DNA of 64,000 nt from Candidatus Nanopelagicus hibericus (lineage in GTDB: Bacteria > Actinomycetota > Actinomycetes > Nanopelagicales > Nanopelagicaceae): contig NZ_CP016771.1 in NCBI RefSeq assembly GCF_002288005.1, forward strand, positions 248,001 to 312,000. Direction: 5' to 3'. The translations under genes and the position numbers were made by a program. Positions 54,600 through 63,886 of the stretch are shown here, piece by piece. The notes beneath the pieces were generated by a model. The model was not told the DNA's origin, made no database searches, and worked only from the letters and a program-made list of their open reading frames with translations. Positions within the stretch are counted from its first letter, which is position 1. Every line of letters begins with the position of its first letter.

Positions 54600-55702
54600 T
54601 ATTTAACCGCTTTTAATTGTTCAGCAGACTGCTCTGGCTCTAAATCCATAATAAAAGCTCCCATGGCAGATTCTGAGCCAGATAAATACTTTAATTTTCC
54701 AGGCTGGCGCCGAACTGAAACTATTTGCCAGTGCAGCCGCATGCTATCTCGACCAATATTTACTGGAGCCTGATACCAAGCGGCGATATAAGCCATTTCG
54801 ATTCCAAATACCCCATCTAATCTACTTAATGACTCCTTTGCCACAGCTGCAAATTGCTCTGATTGTGATTGATCCAAATCTTGCAAAGCTGGCACCGATC
54901 GTTTTGGCGCAATATGTATTTCAAATGGGTATCTGGCAGCGTATGGCACGTAGGCAATCCACTCAGTGTTTTGGCAAATAATTCGCTTTTTATCCTTAAT
55001 CTCGCGAGCGATTACATCATCTAGTAATACTTTGCCCGTTTTTTTCAGGTGAGCATCTGCTGCCTGCAGCATTTTTTCAACCCGTGGGGGCACAAATGAG
55101 TAGGCATAGATCTGACCATGTGGGTGGGAGATGGTTACGCCCACCTCTTCACCTCTATTTTCAAATGGAAAGACATACTCAATATAATTTAATCTCGAAA
55201 GTGCCGCATCTCGATCCTTCCAAGCCTCTAACACAGTTCTAATTTGTTTTTCAGTTAATTTCGCAAAGCTAGAGTCATGATTAGATGTGTAACAAACGAC
55301 CTCGCAAGCACCAGCTGCATCTGCATTTGGAGTATCAATTCCATTTATCTGTGGCAGCTGCCAATTACTACTTGGCGCAGTAAGTGCAGGTGATTTATTT
55401 CCAAAAACCACTACTTCATAATCACTATCTGGAATTTCCGTTAACTTATCACCCTTACTCGCACAGAGTGGGCAGAGATTTTTTGGTGGTAGAAAAACTC
55501 GATGCTGACGATGAGATGCAACAGAGATCCATTCATTTACAAGCGGGTCAAGACGAAGGTGACCAATACCAGGTTGCGCTTTCTCATCTCTGGTATCAAC
55601 AGCACTTCGCTTTATCTCAGCACCGTCGTAGTAAGAGATGGTTCTACCATCAGCAAGCTTTAGATCACTTCTAAATACCCCACCAGATATTTTCTGACTC
55701 AT
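54596..55702 (-). CDS. galT: Galactose-1-phosphate uridylyltransferase
   Basis: Leloir-pathway transfer of UMP from UDP-glucose to galactose-1-phosphate. The 368-aa protein has the active-site HPHGQIYAY (nucleophile His in HxHxQ), zinc-type cysteines CPLC, and the C-terminal FEIHIAPKRSVP and HWQIVSV blocks. TACCCT lies 8 nt upstream of the ATG at 55702 and may be a leaderless -10 box. No galK, galE or galM is nearby, so the pathway is split. Confidence 0.93.
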   Translation of the reverse strand: MSQKISGGVFRSDLKLADGRTISYYDGAEIKRSAVDTRDEKAQPGIGHLRLDPLVNEWISVASHRQHRVFLPPKNLCPLCASKGDKLTEIPDSDYEVVVFGNKSPALTAPSSNWQLPQINGIDTPNADAAGACEVVCYTSNHDSSFAKLTEKQIRTVLEAWKDRDAALSRLNYIEYVFPFENRGEEVGVTISHPHGQIYAYSFVPPRVEKMLQAADAHLKKTGKVLLDDVIAREIKDKKRIICQNTEWIAYVPYAARYPFEIHIAPKRSVPALQDLDQSQSEQFAAVAKESLSRLDGVFGIEMAYIAAWYQAPVNIGRDSMRLHWQIVSVRRQPGKLKYLSGSESAMGAFIMDLEPEQSAEQLKAVKY

Positions 55703-55726
55703 GATGGCTAAGGGTAGTCGAAAATT

Positions 55727-57349
55727 TCAGTGCTTTATTTGTTTAGCGCAGCTATCGGTTGGTTTCTTAGTGGCAGTTGGCTTAGGGGTTGGAGTTGGCG
55801 CTGGAAGTTCTGGCCCTTGCATTAAATTAATTGAAAGTGGCAGCAGATTATCAGCATGAGTTTTTGAGATATCAACATAATTTAAAGTTCCTTCAGTTAT
55901 ACCTGCTGGCAGACCCTCGAGTTTTAACTCCCATCTGCCACTGGCAGATCGCTCAGGAGTTTGTTTTTTGACTTTAATTTTTGGATCAAGTGGTCTAAAT
56001 ACCACTGTGCCAGTCACAACTGGCGTCCCAATACTCCTAAATACCTCCACATTTATTATGACTGGCTTATTGGTATCAGTTGCGGCCACTGAAATTAAAT
56101 TAATAGATGTTGCCTCATTTATCGGCATTAAATCCACCGCTTCTGGCTGCCATTTGCCCTTGATGAGCGAAAGGAAAACTTCCGGAGTTCCGCGGAAAGC
56201 ATTTAGATCAAGCCTTGAACTTGGCACACCATATTTTTTACCAATTCCACAGGATGAGTACTGCCAAATCTGCCACTGCGATGCACAGTTTGCCGTGCTC
56301 CAAGAGTGCACAAAGCAACCAATTTTCTCTCTCTGTCCTGGCTTGGCGATTGGATCTGCAGGATTAATTCCATAGTGGGCAAGCCAAAGTGGATATTGGC
56401 GAAGAGTTTCACTTCGCTCCATCGCCATCTCTAAGAATTGTGCGTAAGAGTAAAGAAATGGTTTTCTACCAGTTTTTTCTTCAACTGTGGAAAGCCAAGT
56501 CTCTGCCCATAAAGTTACTAAACTTCTAGGCAAGGTTTTAATGCAAACTCCAGAGCTACTTTTCTTTACGCAGTTATTTTCTAAATCAAGTGCGATTGGC
56601 AGATCACGTTCGTTATATCCACCAAGGGATGCAAGCCGCCAAATAACTTTTTGTGCCTGCGCTTTTGCATCTCTAATTACATAAGCTTCATCAGTACTGT
56701 TTGGCATATAAGCAAAGTGATACATACCGGTGTATAGGCCAGCTGCTTGGGCAGCATTTCGATCGCCAATCAACCACTTCATGGTCTCAATATCTGCTTT
56801 TTCTTGCGCGTCTGAGCCCTTTATTAAGACAAACCTCATACCAGCATCAAACATCTGCTTAAAATCAATTGGTTGATCATTTGGGTGCTGCCACCTACTT
56901 ATATCTGCACCTTGAATTCGACCACCAGTTAATTTACTTGTCTCGGGGGTAATAAATAAGGCATTTGTATCGGCAAAAGTTTTGGAGTTATCAACGATGA
57001 AATCTGCAGTTTTTGAAGTCGCCTTCTTTTTACCAACTACAACCTTGGCGCGGTACTTGCCCTGGGCTTTAATGGCGGTTGCAACAGTCTTTATTTGCCA
57101 AGCACCACTTGCGCTGGCGGTGGTCTTTAACGGGGTTACCTTCCAAACATCACCATCAAAGCTTTCAATACTTACATTGCCCTTTGCGGCGGGTTTTATT
57201 TGTCCATAAAAAGTGACTAGAGATTCACCAGCATTAGGCGTGCTCTCAACATTGAATGAAATTATAGTTTTTGTAGTCGCCGCATTTGCAGCAGGAACAA
57301 GAGAAGTAGATAGCAGTGCTACTACTAAGAAAATAACTCCCTTTTTCAC
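55727..57349 (-). CDS. Secreted GH25 lysozyme-type muramidase
   Basis: Cell-wall hydrolase cleaving between N-acetylmuramic acid and N-acetylglucosamine. The 540-aa protein has a signal peptide (about 1-23, ending ANA), an Ig-like domain (about 27-118), then GH25: IQGADISRWQHPN (D) and LPIALDLENNC (D, E), then a second beta-rich region and a PTPTPKPTATKKPT tail. GTG start overlaps the upstream small gene's stop by 4 nt. Could act in cell division or against other cells. Confidence 0.88.
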   Translation of the reverse strand: MKKGVIFLVVALLSTSLVPAANAATTKTIISFNVESTPNAGESLVTFYGQIKPAAKGNVSIESFDGDVWKVTPLKTTASASGAWQIKTVATAIKAQGKYRAKVVVGKKKATSKTADFIVDNSKTFADTNALFITPETSKLTGGRIQGADISRWQHPNDQPIDFKQMFDAGMRFVLIKGSDAQEKADIETMKWLIGDRNAAQAAGLYTGMYHFAYMPNSTDEAYVIRDAKAQAQKVIWRLASLGGYNERDLPIALDLENNCVKKSSSGVCIKTLPRSLVTLWAETWLSTVEEKTGRKPFLYSYAQFLEMAMERSETLRQYPLWLAHYGINPADPIAKPGQREKIGCFVHSWSTANCASQWQIWQYSSCGIGKKYGVPSSRLDLNAFRGTPEVFLSLIKGKWQPEAVDLMPINEATSINLISVAATDTNKPVIINVEVFRSIGTPVVTGTVVFRPLDPKIKVKKQTPERSASGRWELKLEGLPAGITEGTLNYVDISKTHADNLLPLSINLMQGPELPAPTPTPKPTATKKPTDSCAKQIKH

Positions 57350-57606
57350 CGCTCTATTATGGTAGGTGAGATGCCAAATATTGCTGTAATTGCATCGATT
57401 AAAGCCTGAGTGTGTGCTGGATTACGACTGGCTTTGAAATCATGAGGATTTGCAAACTTCTGGCTATCAGCAAAATCTAAGGTTAATTGATTATTTTCAA
57501 ATGAAACCAATCTGGCGTCAAAAAAAGCTAGCCAAATGATGCGATTATTTTCCAGCAGAAGGTCTAGGACCTCATTCCATCTTGATTTTATTTGATCTAA
57601 ATCCAT
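57346..57606 (-). CDS. Small protein resembling a DNA polymerase III gamma/tau C-terminal module
   Basis: An 86-aa protein reading IKSRWNEVLDLLLENNRIIWLAFFDARLVSFENNQLTLDF. The WxEVL...NRxxWxxFxxARxxxxxxNxLTLxF pattern resembles the tau-type C-terminal module of actinobacterial DnaX, but here it is free-standing. No other family is recognised; the similarity is by eye and may be only a shared small alpha/beta fold. ATG at 57606 chosen over TTG at 57609. In operon with the lysozyme. Confidence 0.55.
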   Translation of the reverse strand: MDLDQIKSRWNEVLDLLLENNRIIWLAFFDARLVSFENNQLTLDFADSQKFANPHDFKASRNPAHTQALIDAITAIFGISPTIIER

Positions 57607-57610
57607 CAAC

Positions 57611-57856
57611 TTAAATTAGGAAGCCATAGATAATGGATGCTACTAATCCCAAAATTCCCACCACTTTACTAAATTTTGATAGCAGCAGATTTTTAACTCC
57701 CGGAATAAAAGTAATTAAAAGCACCAGCGAGCCAAGTAATATTAAAGCCGAGCTTTTGGGCAAATTTGCTTCACTGCCTGTTTGATATCGCAAATTTATG
57801 AGCCCCATAGCAAGTATGGCGTATGCGCCAAAGCGGAAATAATTAAGGGGATTCAT
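57611..57856 (-). CDS. Small membrane protein, unknown function
   Basis: An 81-aa protein with two or three hydrophobic segments (about 8-24, 35-51 and 60-80). No family recognised. ATG at 57856 overlaps the SDR gene's stop by one base; 4 nt separate its stop from the next gene, so it is in the same operon as the SDR and the lysozyme. Confidence 0.6.
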   Translation of the reverse strand: MNPLNYFRFGAYAILAMGLINLRYQTGSEANLPKSSALILLGSLVLLITFIPGVKNLLLSKFSKVVGILGLVASIIYGFLI

Positions 57857-58605
57857 TACTTTGGAATTCTAAGTGAGTGCATACCACCGTCAATACTAAT
57901 AGTGGTGCCGGTAACCGAACTCTGCAATGGACTTGCTAAGAATATGATTGCACTGGCAATTTCAGCAGGTGATACCAAGCGTCCCATTGGTTGCCTTGCC
58001 TCTAGCGCTGATCTTGCAGCTTTAGCATCTGGTGATTGATCCAGTAAACGTTTAACCCAAGGAGTATCGGTGGTTGCTGGGTTTACTGCATTGACTCTAA
58101 TGCCATCGACTAGGTGATCAGTTGCCATGGCAAGTGTTAATGCCAACACCGCACCTTTTGATGCGCTGTATGCAGCGCGATTTGGGACCCCATCTGTGCC
58201 AGCAATTGAGGCAGTGTTTACAATCGCAGCAGATTTACTTTCCCGTAAAAGTGGAATTGCAGAGCGTGAAACTCTGGCTGTGCCAACCACATTTACATTT
58301 AAGACTTTATGCCAATTTTCATCACTTTCTTTCTCAACAGTGGTCAGTGATCCAATGCCAGCATTGTTAATTAAAATATCCAATTTATTGCTAGCTTTTT
58401 TAAACTCAGCAAAAGCTGATTCAACTGATGCTGCATCTGCAATATCGCACTTAATAAAGGTGGCAAATGGCGCCATCTCACCTTGATTTATATCAAAGCC
58501 AAATACAGTTGCCCCGCGCTCCTTTAATCCTTTAGCAACCGCTAAGCCAATGCCAGAGCCGCCACCAGTAATAATTGCGGTAAGGCCTGCAAACTCTTTA
58601 TCCAT
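57856..58605 (-). CDS. Short-chain dehydrogenase/reductase
   Basis: NAD(P)-dependent oxidoreductase of about 249 aa. The cofactor motif is TAIITGGGSGIGLAVAKGL; NNAG, catalytic S (NTASIAG), Y-x-x-x-K (YSASKGA) and the C-terminal INGG-type DGGMHSL are present. Start ATG 58605 chosen; TTG 58614 and GTG 58611 are possible. Substrate unknown. First gene of a four-gene operon that ends in the lysozyme; divergent from the FAH-family gene. Confidence 0.88.
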   Translation of the reverse strand: MDKEFAGLTAIITGGGSGIGLAVAKGLKERGATVFGFDINQGEMAPFATFIKCDIADAASVESAFAEFKKASNKLDILINNAGIGSLTTVEKESDENWHKVLNVNVVGTARVSRSAIPLLRESKSAAIVNTASIAGTDGVPNRAAYSASKGAVLALTLAMATDHLVDGIRVNAVNPATTDTPWVKRLLDQSPDAKAARSALEARQPMGRLVSPAEIASAIIFLASPLQSSVTGTTISIDGGMHSLRIPK

Positions 58606-58717
58606 GTTCACCAATTCCGATCTACTATCTCAATATCCGAAGCGTATTCACTAAATCAACACGCTCCTATACTATTAGCAGAATGTTCATATTGCACACT
58701 ACTACTAGATTTTCCTT

Positions 58718-59584
58718 ATGAGCCATATAGCAGTTATTGAAACCGCATCTGAGCCATATCGGTTAGTCAAAGAGATTAATGGCAAGTACTTTGAAATTGA
58801 AGGCGTTAAAGACTTATCCGAAGCTCTCGTACTGCGTTCACCTATCTTTCGAAAAGCTTATGAGGCTTCTGGAAATAAAGAGATAAAGGGTGAGTTAACT
58901 GCGCCAGTTGCAGTAGATACAGAAGTTTGGGGAGCGGGTGTTACCTATCAACGCTCACGGGATGCTAGAAAAGAAGAGAGTGATATCCCAGATGTCTACC
59001 AATTAGTTTATGAAGCAGATCGACCAGAGTTATTTTTTAAAGCCACCGCACGTAGGACAGTTGGCCATTTAGCAGAGGTGGGAATTAGAGCTGATGCATT
59101 GACCTCAGTGCCCGAGCCTGAGGTTGCAATTGTGATGAATAAGTTTGGTGAACTAATTGGAATGAGCATTTGTAATGATATGACCTCAAGAAATATTGAA
59201 GGGGAAAATCCCTTATATCTATCACAAGCGAAGATTTACTATGGATCTAATGCATTAGGTCCAATGATTCGCCCAATTTGGGAGATCGTTGACCAAGACA
59301 AATTAGATATCTACGCAAAGATTGAAAGAGCTGGTTCAGTTGTTTGGCAGGCAGAGACCTCACTTAAATCATTGAATCGTTCCTTTGATGACCTAATTGA
59401 GTATCTATTTCGCTGCCAGCATTTTCCAGTTGGGGTAATTCTCTCTACTGGTACTGGAATTGTGCCCCCCCTTGAAATTTCACTTATAGCAGGGGATTTA
59501 GTAACCATAACCGTTGATCAAATTGGGACATTAGTAAATAAAGTGGCAGTAACGCCAGAGGATATTAATGAGCGGATTAAATAA
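58718..59584 (+). CDS. Fumarylacetoacetate hydrolase-superfamily enzyme
   Basis: A 288-aa metal-dependent enzyme. Conserved parts are [32 protein letters not shown], the metal-binding [31 protein letters not shown] and [11 protein letters not shown]. The WGAGVTY...RSRDAR pattern recalls 2-keto-3-deoxy-pentonate dehydratase-type members rather than true fumarylacetoacetase; this is inference. Start ATG at 58718. Overlaps the next gene in TAATG. Confidence 0.85.
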   Translation: MSHIAVIETASEPYRLVKEINGKYFEIEGVKDLSEALVLRSPIFRKAYEASGNKEIKGELTAPVAVDTEVWGAGVTYQRSRDARKEESDIPDVYQLVYEADRPELFFKATARRTVGHLAEVGIRADALTSVPEPEVAIVMNKFGELIGMSICNDMTSRNIEGENPLYLSQAKIYYGSNALGPMIRPIWEIVDQDKLDIYAKIERAGSVVWQAETSLKSLNRSFDDLIEYLFRCQHFPVGVILSTGTGIVPPLEISLIAGDLVTITVDQIGTLVNKVAVTPEDINERIK

Positions 59585-60489
59585 TGAGTGAACATGTAGT
59601 TTGGACTCAATGGGATGACTTAAATGTTCCAAGTAAATTCAAGCGCTTATCACCGGCAACTACCCCTACTGAGGCTGGAGATTTTTCTGAGGTAACTTTT
59701 TATGTGCCAACATATCTGGGTGGACGCCCCGCACTTGAGTTAACTAAAAAAATGCCCAACTTAAAAGTTTTGCAGGTTCCAAACGCAGGCTATGACGATG
59801 CTCTTGAATTTTTACGTCCAGGAATTGCTTTGTGTAATGGCCGAGGAATTCATGATGATTCAACCGCTGAGTTAGCAGTTGGATTAACAATTGCCTCCCT
59901 ACGTGGCTTTGCTACCTTTGTAAGAGATCAAGATAAGGGTGAGTGGGTAAATAAGAATTACGAATCAATAAATGATCGAAAGATCGGAATTGTCGGTTTT
60001 GGCTCAATTGGCTCCACAATCGCCAGAATGCTCTCCGGTTTTTCAGTTGAGATAGTGGCTTTTACTCAATCCGGCCGAGATAACACAAATGCAATTACTG
60101 ATTTAGATAAACACCTACCAACTCTTGATGTAGTAATTTTAATTTTGCCGCTGACTAAAGAGAGTAAACACCTTTTCGATGCTCGTCGTCTTGCACTTAT
60201 GAAGGATGGCGCGCTATTGGTAAATGTTGCCCGCGGTCCAATTGTGGATACTCAAGCTCTAATTAAAGAGCTTAACTCTGGCCGAATTACCGCGGGACTT
60301 GATGTCACTGATCCTGAGCCGCTGCCAAAAGATCACCCTTTATGGAAAGCAAAAGGAGTTTTGATCTCACCACATGTGGGAGGTAATTCATCAGCATTTG
60401 AAAAGCGTGCTCGAAAATTAATCGAATCTCAATTAAATTTATTAGTGCAAGGTAAGCCGCTTAATAATGTTATCGTGGCTGGTAATTAG
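59584..60489 (+). CDS. D-isomer-specific 2-hydroxyacid dehydrogenase
   Basis: A 301-aa NAD(P)-dependent dehydrogenase. The Rossmann motif is GIVGFGSIGSTIARML (about 134-149); the catalytic Arg/Glu/His set lies in NVARGPIVD, DVTDPEPLP and ISPHVGGNS. Substrate likely a 2-oxoacid or 2-hydroxyacid from the adjacent pathway, e.g. hydroxypyruvate or glyoxylate type. Overlaps the preceding gene by one base and the convergent isomerase gene by 20 nt. Confidence 0.9.
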   Translation: MSEHVVWTQWDDLNVPSKFKRLSPATTPTEAGDFSEVTFYVPTYLGGRPALELTKKMPNLKVLQVPNAGYDDALEFLRPGIALCNGRGIHDDSTAELAVGLTIASLRGFATFVRDQDKGEWVNKNYESINDRKIGIVGFGSIGSTIARMLSGFSVEIVAFTQSGRDNTNAITDLDKHLPTLDVVILILPLTKESKHLFDARRLALMKDGALLVNVARGPIVDTQALIKELNSGRITAGLDVTDPEPLPKDHPLWKAKGVLISPHVGGNSSAFEKRARKLIESQLNLLVQGKPLNNVIVAGN

Positions 60490-61366
60490 GCCAATACTTT
60501 TTAATTTTGTCCCTTAAGAAATCTGCGCTCTGGTGCATCTGTTCCATGCCATCTACGCCATCTTCAATTGATATCCAACTATCAAAGCCAACATCTTTTA
60601 ATGTCTTAAATATTGCGTCGTAATCATTAAGTCCTTTTCCTATTACGCCATGTTTGAAAAACGAAACGTATCCAGCACTCCCGCCCTCTGCCCTGCGTAG
60701 ATCTTCAATAGTGCCGTTGGCAAGATAGCGATCAGAGGCGTGCATGGTTAAGACTTTATGTTTCACCTTCTCTAGTAGTTCCAACGGCTCTTCCCCCGCC
60801 GCAATTGCATTCGATGGATCAAAATTAACTCCAAAGTAGGGTGAATCAATTCGGCTGACTAGATCCACAAATACATCCATCATCTGAGCAAACTCAGGCT
60901 CAGTCCAAAAATCATCTTTATAGTGATTTTCGATAATTAAAATTACTCCTGCATCTTTTGCAACCGGAATACATTGATTGATGGAATCAACCACATAATT
61001 CATACCCTCCTCCCGTGTAATATCTTTTCGCCTTTGACCAGATAACACTCGACAGTATTTAGCACCCAGGGCTGCACTCATTTTTATTGCTTGAATCTCC
61101 TTCTCAATCTCTTTTTGGCGAAGTGATGGATCTGGAATGGTGAAATCAGGGGAGGCACACATCATAGGAATTACCATGCCAGTTTCCTCAACTGCAGATT
61201 TAATCTTTGGCCAATTACTTGGGTCTTTTAGATCAGCAAAGTTGTTATAAAATTCAAGGCCATCAACATTTAATTCATCAGCTAATTTAATCCACTCATA
61301 AATACTCATCTGTCCTGAAACTAATTGCTTAATAAATCCTTTGGGAAAGGCGGCTAACTTAGGCAT
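60470..61366 (-). CDS. Sugar-phosphate isomerase/epimerase-family TIM barrel
   Basis: A 298-aa AP-endonuclease-2-type barrel. Metal-binding regions are IIENHYKDD, FGVNFDPSNAIAAG (Asp), KHKVLTMHASDR (His) and WISIEDGVDG (Glu). Starts FPKGFIKQLVSGQMSIYEW, close to sugar isomerase/epimerase proteins of sugar catabolic loci. Last gene of the minus-strand operon; its ATG overlaps the SDR stop by one base. Confidence 0.85.
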   Translation of the reverse strand: MPKLAAFPKGFIKQLVSGQMSIYEWIKLADELNVDGLEFYNNFADLKDPSNWPKIKSAVEETGMVIPMMCASPDFTIPDPSLRQKEIEKEIQAIKMSAALGAKYCRVLSGQRRKDITREEGMNYVVDSINQCIPVAKDAGVILIIENHYKDDFWTEPEFAQMMDVFVDLVSRIDSPYFGVNFDPSNAIAAGEEPLELLEKVKHKVLTMHASDRYLANGTIEDLRRAEGGSAGYVSFFKHGVIGKGLNDYDAIFKTLKDVGFDSWISIEDGVDGMEQMHQSADFLRDKIKKYWPNYQPR

Positions 61367-62133
61367 TACTTTTCAGGATTTCTACCAATTATTGAGAACT
61401 GTTCCAACTCAACCACCGCTCCAGTAAATGGTTTGGATTCATCTCCTAGCCAGTAAATACAGGCAACAGCTAACTGTTCTGGCGTGCTCATAACACCAAA
61501 TGGAATATTTTCTTTACCTAGTTTTTCTGGCCAGCCCACTGGCATACCTTTTTTAACCTGATCTACATACTCACGTTCAGTAAGTATCCAACCCGGATTA
61601 ATTAAATTAAATCTCACCTTATCCACCCCATGGGCGTTTGCTAAGTTTCTAGTCATAGTTTGTAATCCAGCCTTGCCGATGCTGTAAGCAAGCAGAGATG
61701 ATTCCCCACTGTAGGCATTAATTGAGCCAATATTTAAAACAGATCCTTGGCTTTTTTTCAGATATGGAAAAGCTGCTTGAATTAAAAATAGAGCTGATTG
61801 CAAATTAACCGTGATGGTTTTAGCAAATGCCTCTGGGGTTAATTGTGAAAGATTATTTCGCTCAATGATTGCTGCGTTATTAACCAAGCCGTCAACTTGA
61901 CCAAAGGCTGAGATTGCATCATCAACAATTTTTTTTGGAGTATTTTTATCTGCGAGGTCTGCAATGCAAAGTGATGCACTTTTTCCCAATTGATCAACTA
62001 CTTCCTGACCGCCACTCTTATCAATCCCATGAATTAATACCTTTGCCCCCTCAGCAACTGCTTTGATTGCAATAGCTTTTCCAATTCCAGAGGTGGCACC
62101 GGTAATGATTATTACCTTATCTTTTAAGCGCAT
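61366..62133 (-). CDS. Short-chain dehydrogenase/reductase (sugar or polyol type)
   Basis: A 255-aa SDR with cofactor motif IITGATSGIGKAIAIKA, NNAA (91), catalytic S/Y/K (NIGSINAYSGESSLLAYSIGKAG) and C-terminal GAVVELEQFS. Lies between a zinc dehydrogenase and an isomerase-like gene with 2-nt and -1-nt spacings, so it shares their transcript and pathway. Possibly a sugar or sugar-acid dehydrogenase. Confidence 0.88.
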   Translation of the reverse strand: MRLKDKVIIITGATSGIGKAIAIKAVAEGAKVLIHGIDKSGGQEVVDQLGKSASLCIADLADKNTPKKIVDDAISAFGQVDGLVNNAAIIERNNLSQLTPEAFAKTITVNLQSALFLIQAAFPYLKKSQGSVLNIGSINAYSGESSLLAYSIGKAGLQTMTRNLANAHGVDKVRFNLINPGWILTEREYVDQVKKGMPVGWPEKLGKENIPFGVMSTPEQLAVACIYWLGDESKPFTGAVVELEQFSIIGRNPEK

Positions 62134-62135
62134 GA

Positions 62136-63170
62136 TTACTCCGGCCTAATTACTGATTTTAAAATCTCACCAGATTGCATCTTTTCAAATGCAGTTTTCC
62201 AATCTTTTATTGGAAATACTCCACCTAACACTGGCTTTAGATCTAACGAACCACTCTCCAGCAATCGAAGCACCCGCTCCCACATTGGCCAGTTATGTGA
62301 AAAACTTCCACGCAATGTCACATTTTTTGCAACCAAAGGATCCATTGAGAAATCAAGTGGCTGTGGCCCCCAGCCAACCTTTGAAATCCATCCATTTGGG
62401 CGGATTACTTCAAGAGCATTTTTTAAGGAAGCACTTACACCGGCGGCATCAACCACACCATCTGCACCCAAACCATCTGCCGCCATTGCCCATTCTTTGG
62501 CGTCACCAATAATTACCTCACAACCATAAGTTTTTGCAATATTTAATCGATTCCGATCCTTTTCTAAACCAACCAACGCCACCTCAGCGCCGGCAAGCCG
62601 CGCCATTGCAACACAGAGAACTCCAATTGGTCCCGGGCCATAAACCACAATTCGATCCCCTGGTCTAACAAAACCGGGCGCAATAGTTGCGCTGTACGCC
62701 ACCGCACATGGCTCAGTCATAGCAGCGTATTCAAATGAGATATTTTCTGGAATCTTATGAAGTAATCGGGATGCAACCTTGGCATATCTAGTCATACCGC
62801 CGTTTACGCCATAACCAAAGCCTTTTCGTGTGGGATCTAAGTTGTACTTTCCCTCTCTACTAAGCGGTGATTCAGTATCAATTACCGCAGCAGTCTCAGT
62901 TACTACGCGATCACCAACCCTCCACTTACCTACTGATTTAACATTTTTCCCTAACTCTTTTATAACTCCACAAAACTCATGTCCTAAGACAACTGGGTAA
63001 TTTACTGCCCAAGAATTAGTGCCATGCCACTGATGTAAATCGGAGCCACAAACACTTACCGCCTCTACCTGCATAATCACATCATCATCACCAAAGCTTG
63101 GGTAATCAATCTCTTGCAGCTCAACACTGCCTGGCTTGGAGGAGAAATTAACAACTCCGATTGATTTCAT
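62136..63170 (-). CDS. Zinc-dependent medium-chain dehydrogenase (threonine/sorbitol dehydrogenase type)
   Basis: A 344-aa MDR enzyme. Catalytic zinc ligands C and H lie in VSVCGSDLHQWHG and GHEFCGV; the structural four-Cys zinc lobe is absent, the region reading TESPLSREGKYNLDPTRKGFG. NAD-binding Rossmann GPGPIGVLCVAMARLAG (about 182-198). Probably oxidises a polyol or sugar acid. Follows the HUMPS gene by 2 nt. Confidence 0.88.
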   Translation of the reverse strand: MKSIGVVNFSSKPGSVELQEIDYPSFGDDDVIMQVEAVSVCGSDLHQWHGTNSWAVNYPVVLGHEFCGVIKELGKNVKSVGKWRVGDRVVTETAAVIDTESPLSREGKYNLDPTRKGFGYGVNGGMTRYAKVASRLLHKIPENISFEYAAMTEPCAVAYSATIAPGFVRPGDRIVVYGPGPIGVLCVAMARLAGAEVALVGLEKDRNRLNIAKTYGCEVIIGDAKEWAMAADGLGADGVVDAAGVSASLKNALEVIRPNGWISKVGWGPQPLDFSMDPLVAKNVTLRGSFSHNWPMWERVLRLLESGSLDLKPVLGGVFPIKDWKTAFEKMQSGEILKSVIRPE

Positions 63171-63172
63171 TT

Positions 63173-63886
63173 TTACCTCACTCTTGGTGTAATTGGGATA
63201 TCACCATATGCATGAACCTTTTCACAAATTTTTCTAAGAACCTCTTCCACATTTCCAGCACCCCTTGAAAAAGAGTCAGCATCAATGGCAAGTGGTGCGC
63301 CAATTACTACCAATGGGGCGCCATATGAAGGGCAAGCAATTGCTTGTTCAAGTGATAAGCCACCAACTGCTTGCACTGGAATACCAACCGCATCGACTAC
63401 GGCTTTTAATTGATCAAGTGGATTTGGTGCAACCTTGCCACTTGCAGCAATGCCGCGTCGCTCGTCATATCCAATATGGTGAATGATCATCTGGCAACCT
63501 AAATCTTCAAGTTGTCTTGCACCTGCAACCATATCGTCACAACCTAAGTTATCGCCCATCACAGTAATTCCGTAATCCGCGCCCGCTTTAACAACAACTT
63601 TAATTGTTTCAGGATGCGCTCTTGCCATAACCACAACATGAGTAGCGCCAGCCTTTGCCATCATTTCCGCCTCCAGATAGCCACCATCCATAGTTTTTAA
63701 ATCCGCTACCACTGGGATATTTGGAAACTCTTTTCTAAGTGCGCGTACACCATGTAATCCTTCCGCCAATATAAATGGCGTGCCTGCTTCTAACCAATCA
63801 ACACCAGCGCGCATCGCAGTGTGCGCCATCTCCATCGCCTCTTTGATATCGATTAAATCAAGTGAGACCTGCACAATTGGTTTCAC
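63173..63886 (-). CDS. Orotidine-monophosphate-decarboxylase-superfamily (HUMPS-type) enzyme
   Basis: A 237-aa barrel starting KPIVQVSLDLIDIKEAMEMAHTAMRAGVDWLEAGTP. The DxKxxD-type metal/phosphate motif is VVADLKTMDGGYLE (about 59-72). This suprafamily contains 3-hexulose-6-phosphate synthase and 3-keto-L-gulonate-6-phosphate decarboxylase; which reaction applies here is open. No partner phosphohexuloisomerase (SIS domain) is seen in the window. GTG start at 63886. Confidence 0.85.
   Translation of the reverse strand: MKPIVQVSLDLIDIKEAMEMAHTAMRAGVDWLEAGTPFILAEGLHGVRALRKEFPNIPVVADLKTMDGGYLEAEMMAKAGATHVVVMARAHPETIKVVVKAGADYGITVMGDNLGCDDMVAGARQLEDLGCQMIIHHIGYDERRGIAASGKVAPNPLDQLKAVVDAVGIPVQAVGGLSLEQAIACPSYGAPLVVIGAPLAIDADSFSRGAGNVEEVLRKICEKVHAYGDIPITPRVR

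Noticed and set aside
54359-55700. Island downstream of tRNA-Asn
   Set aside because: No repeat of the tRNA 3' end was found, and the ACT and galT genes look like ordinary neighbours.
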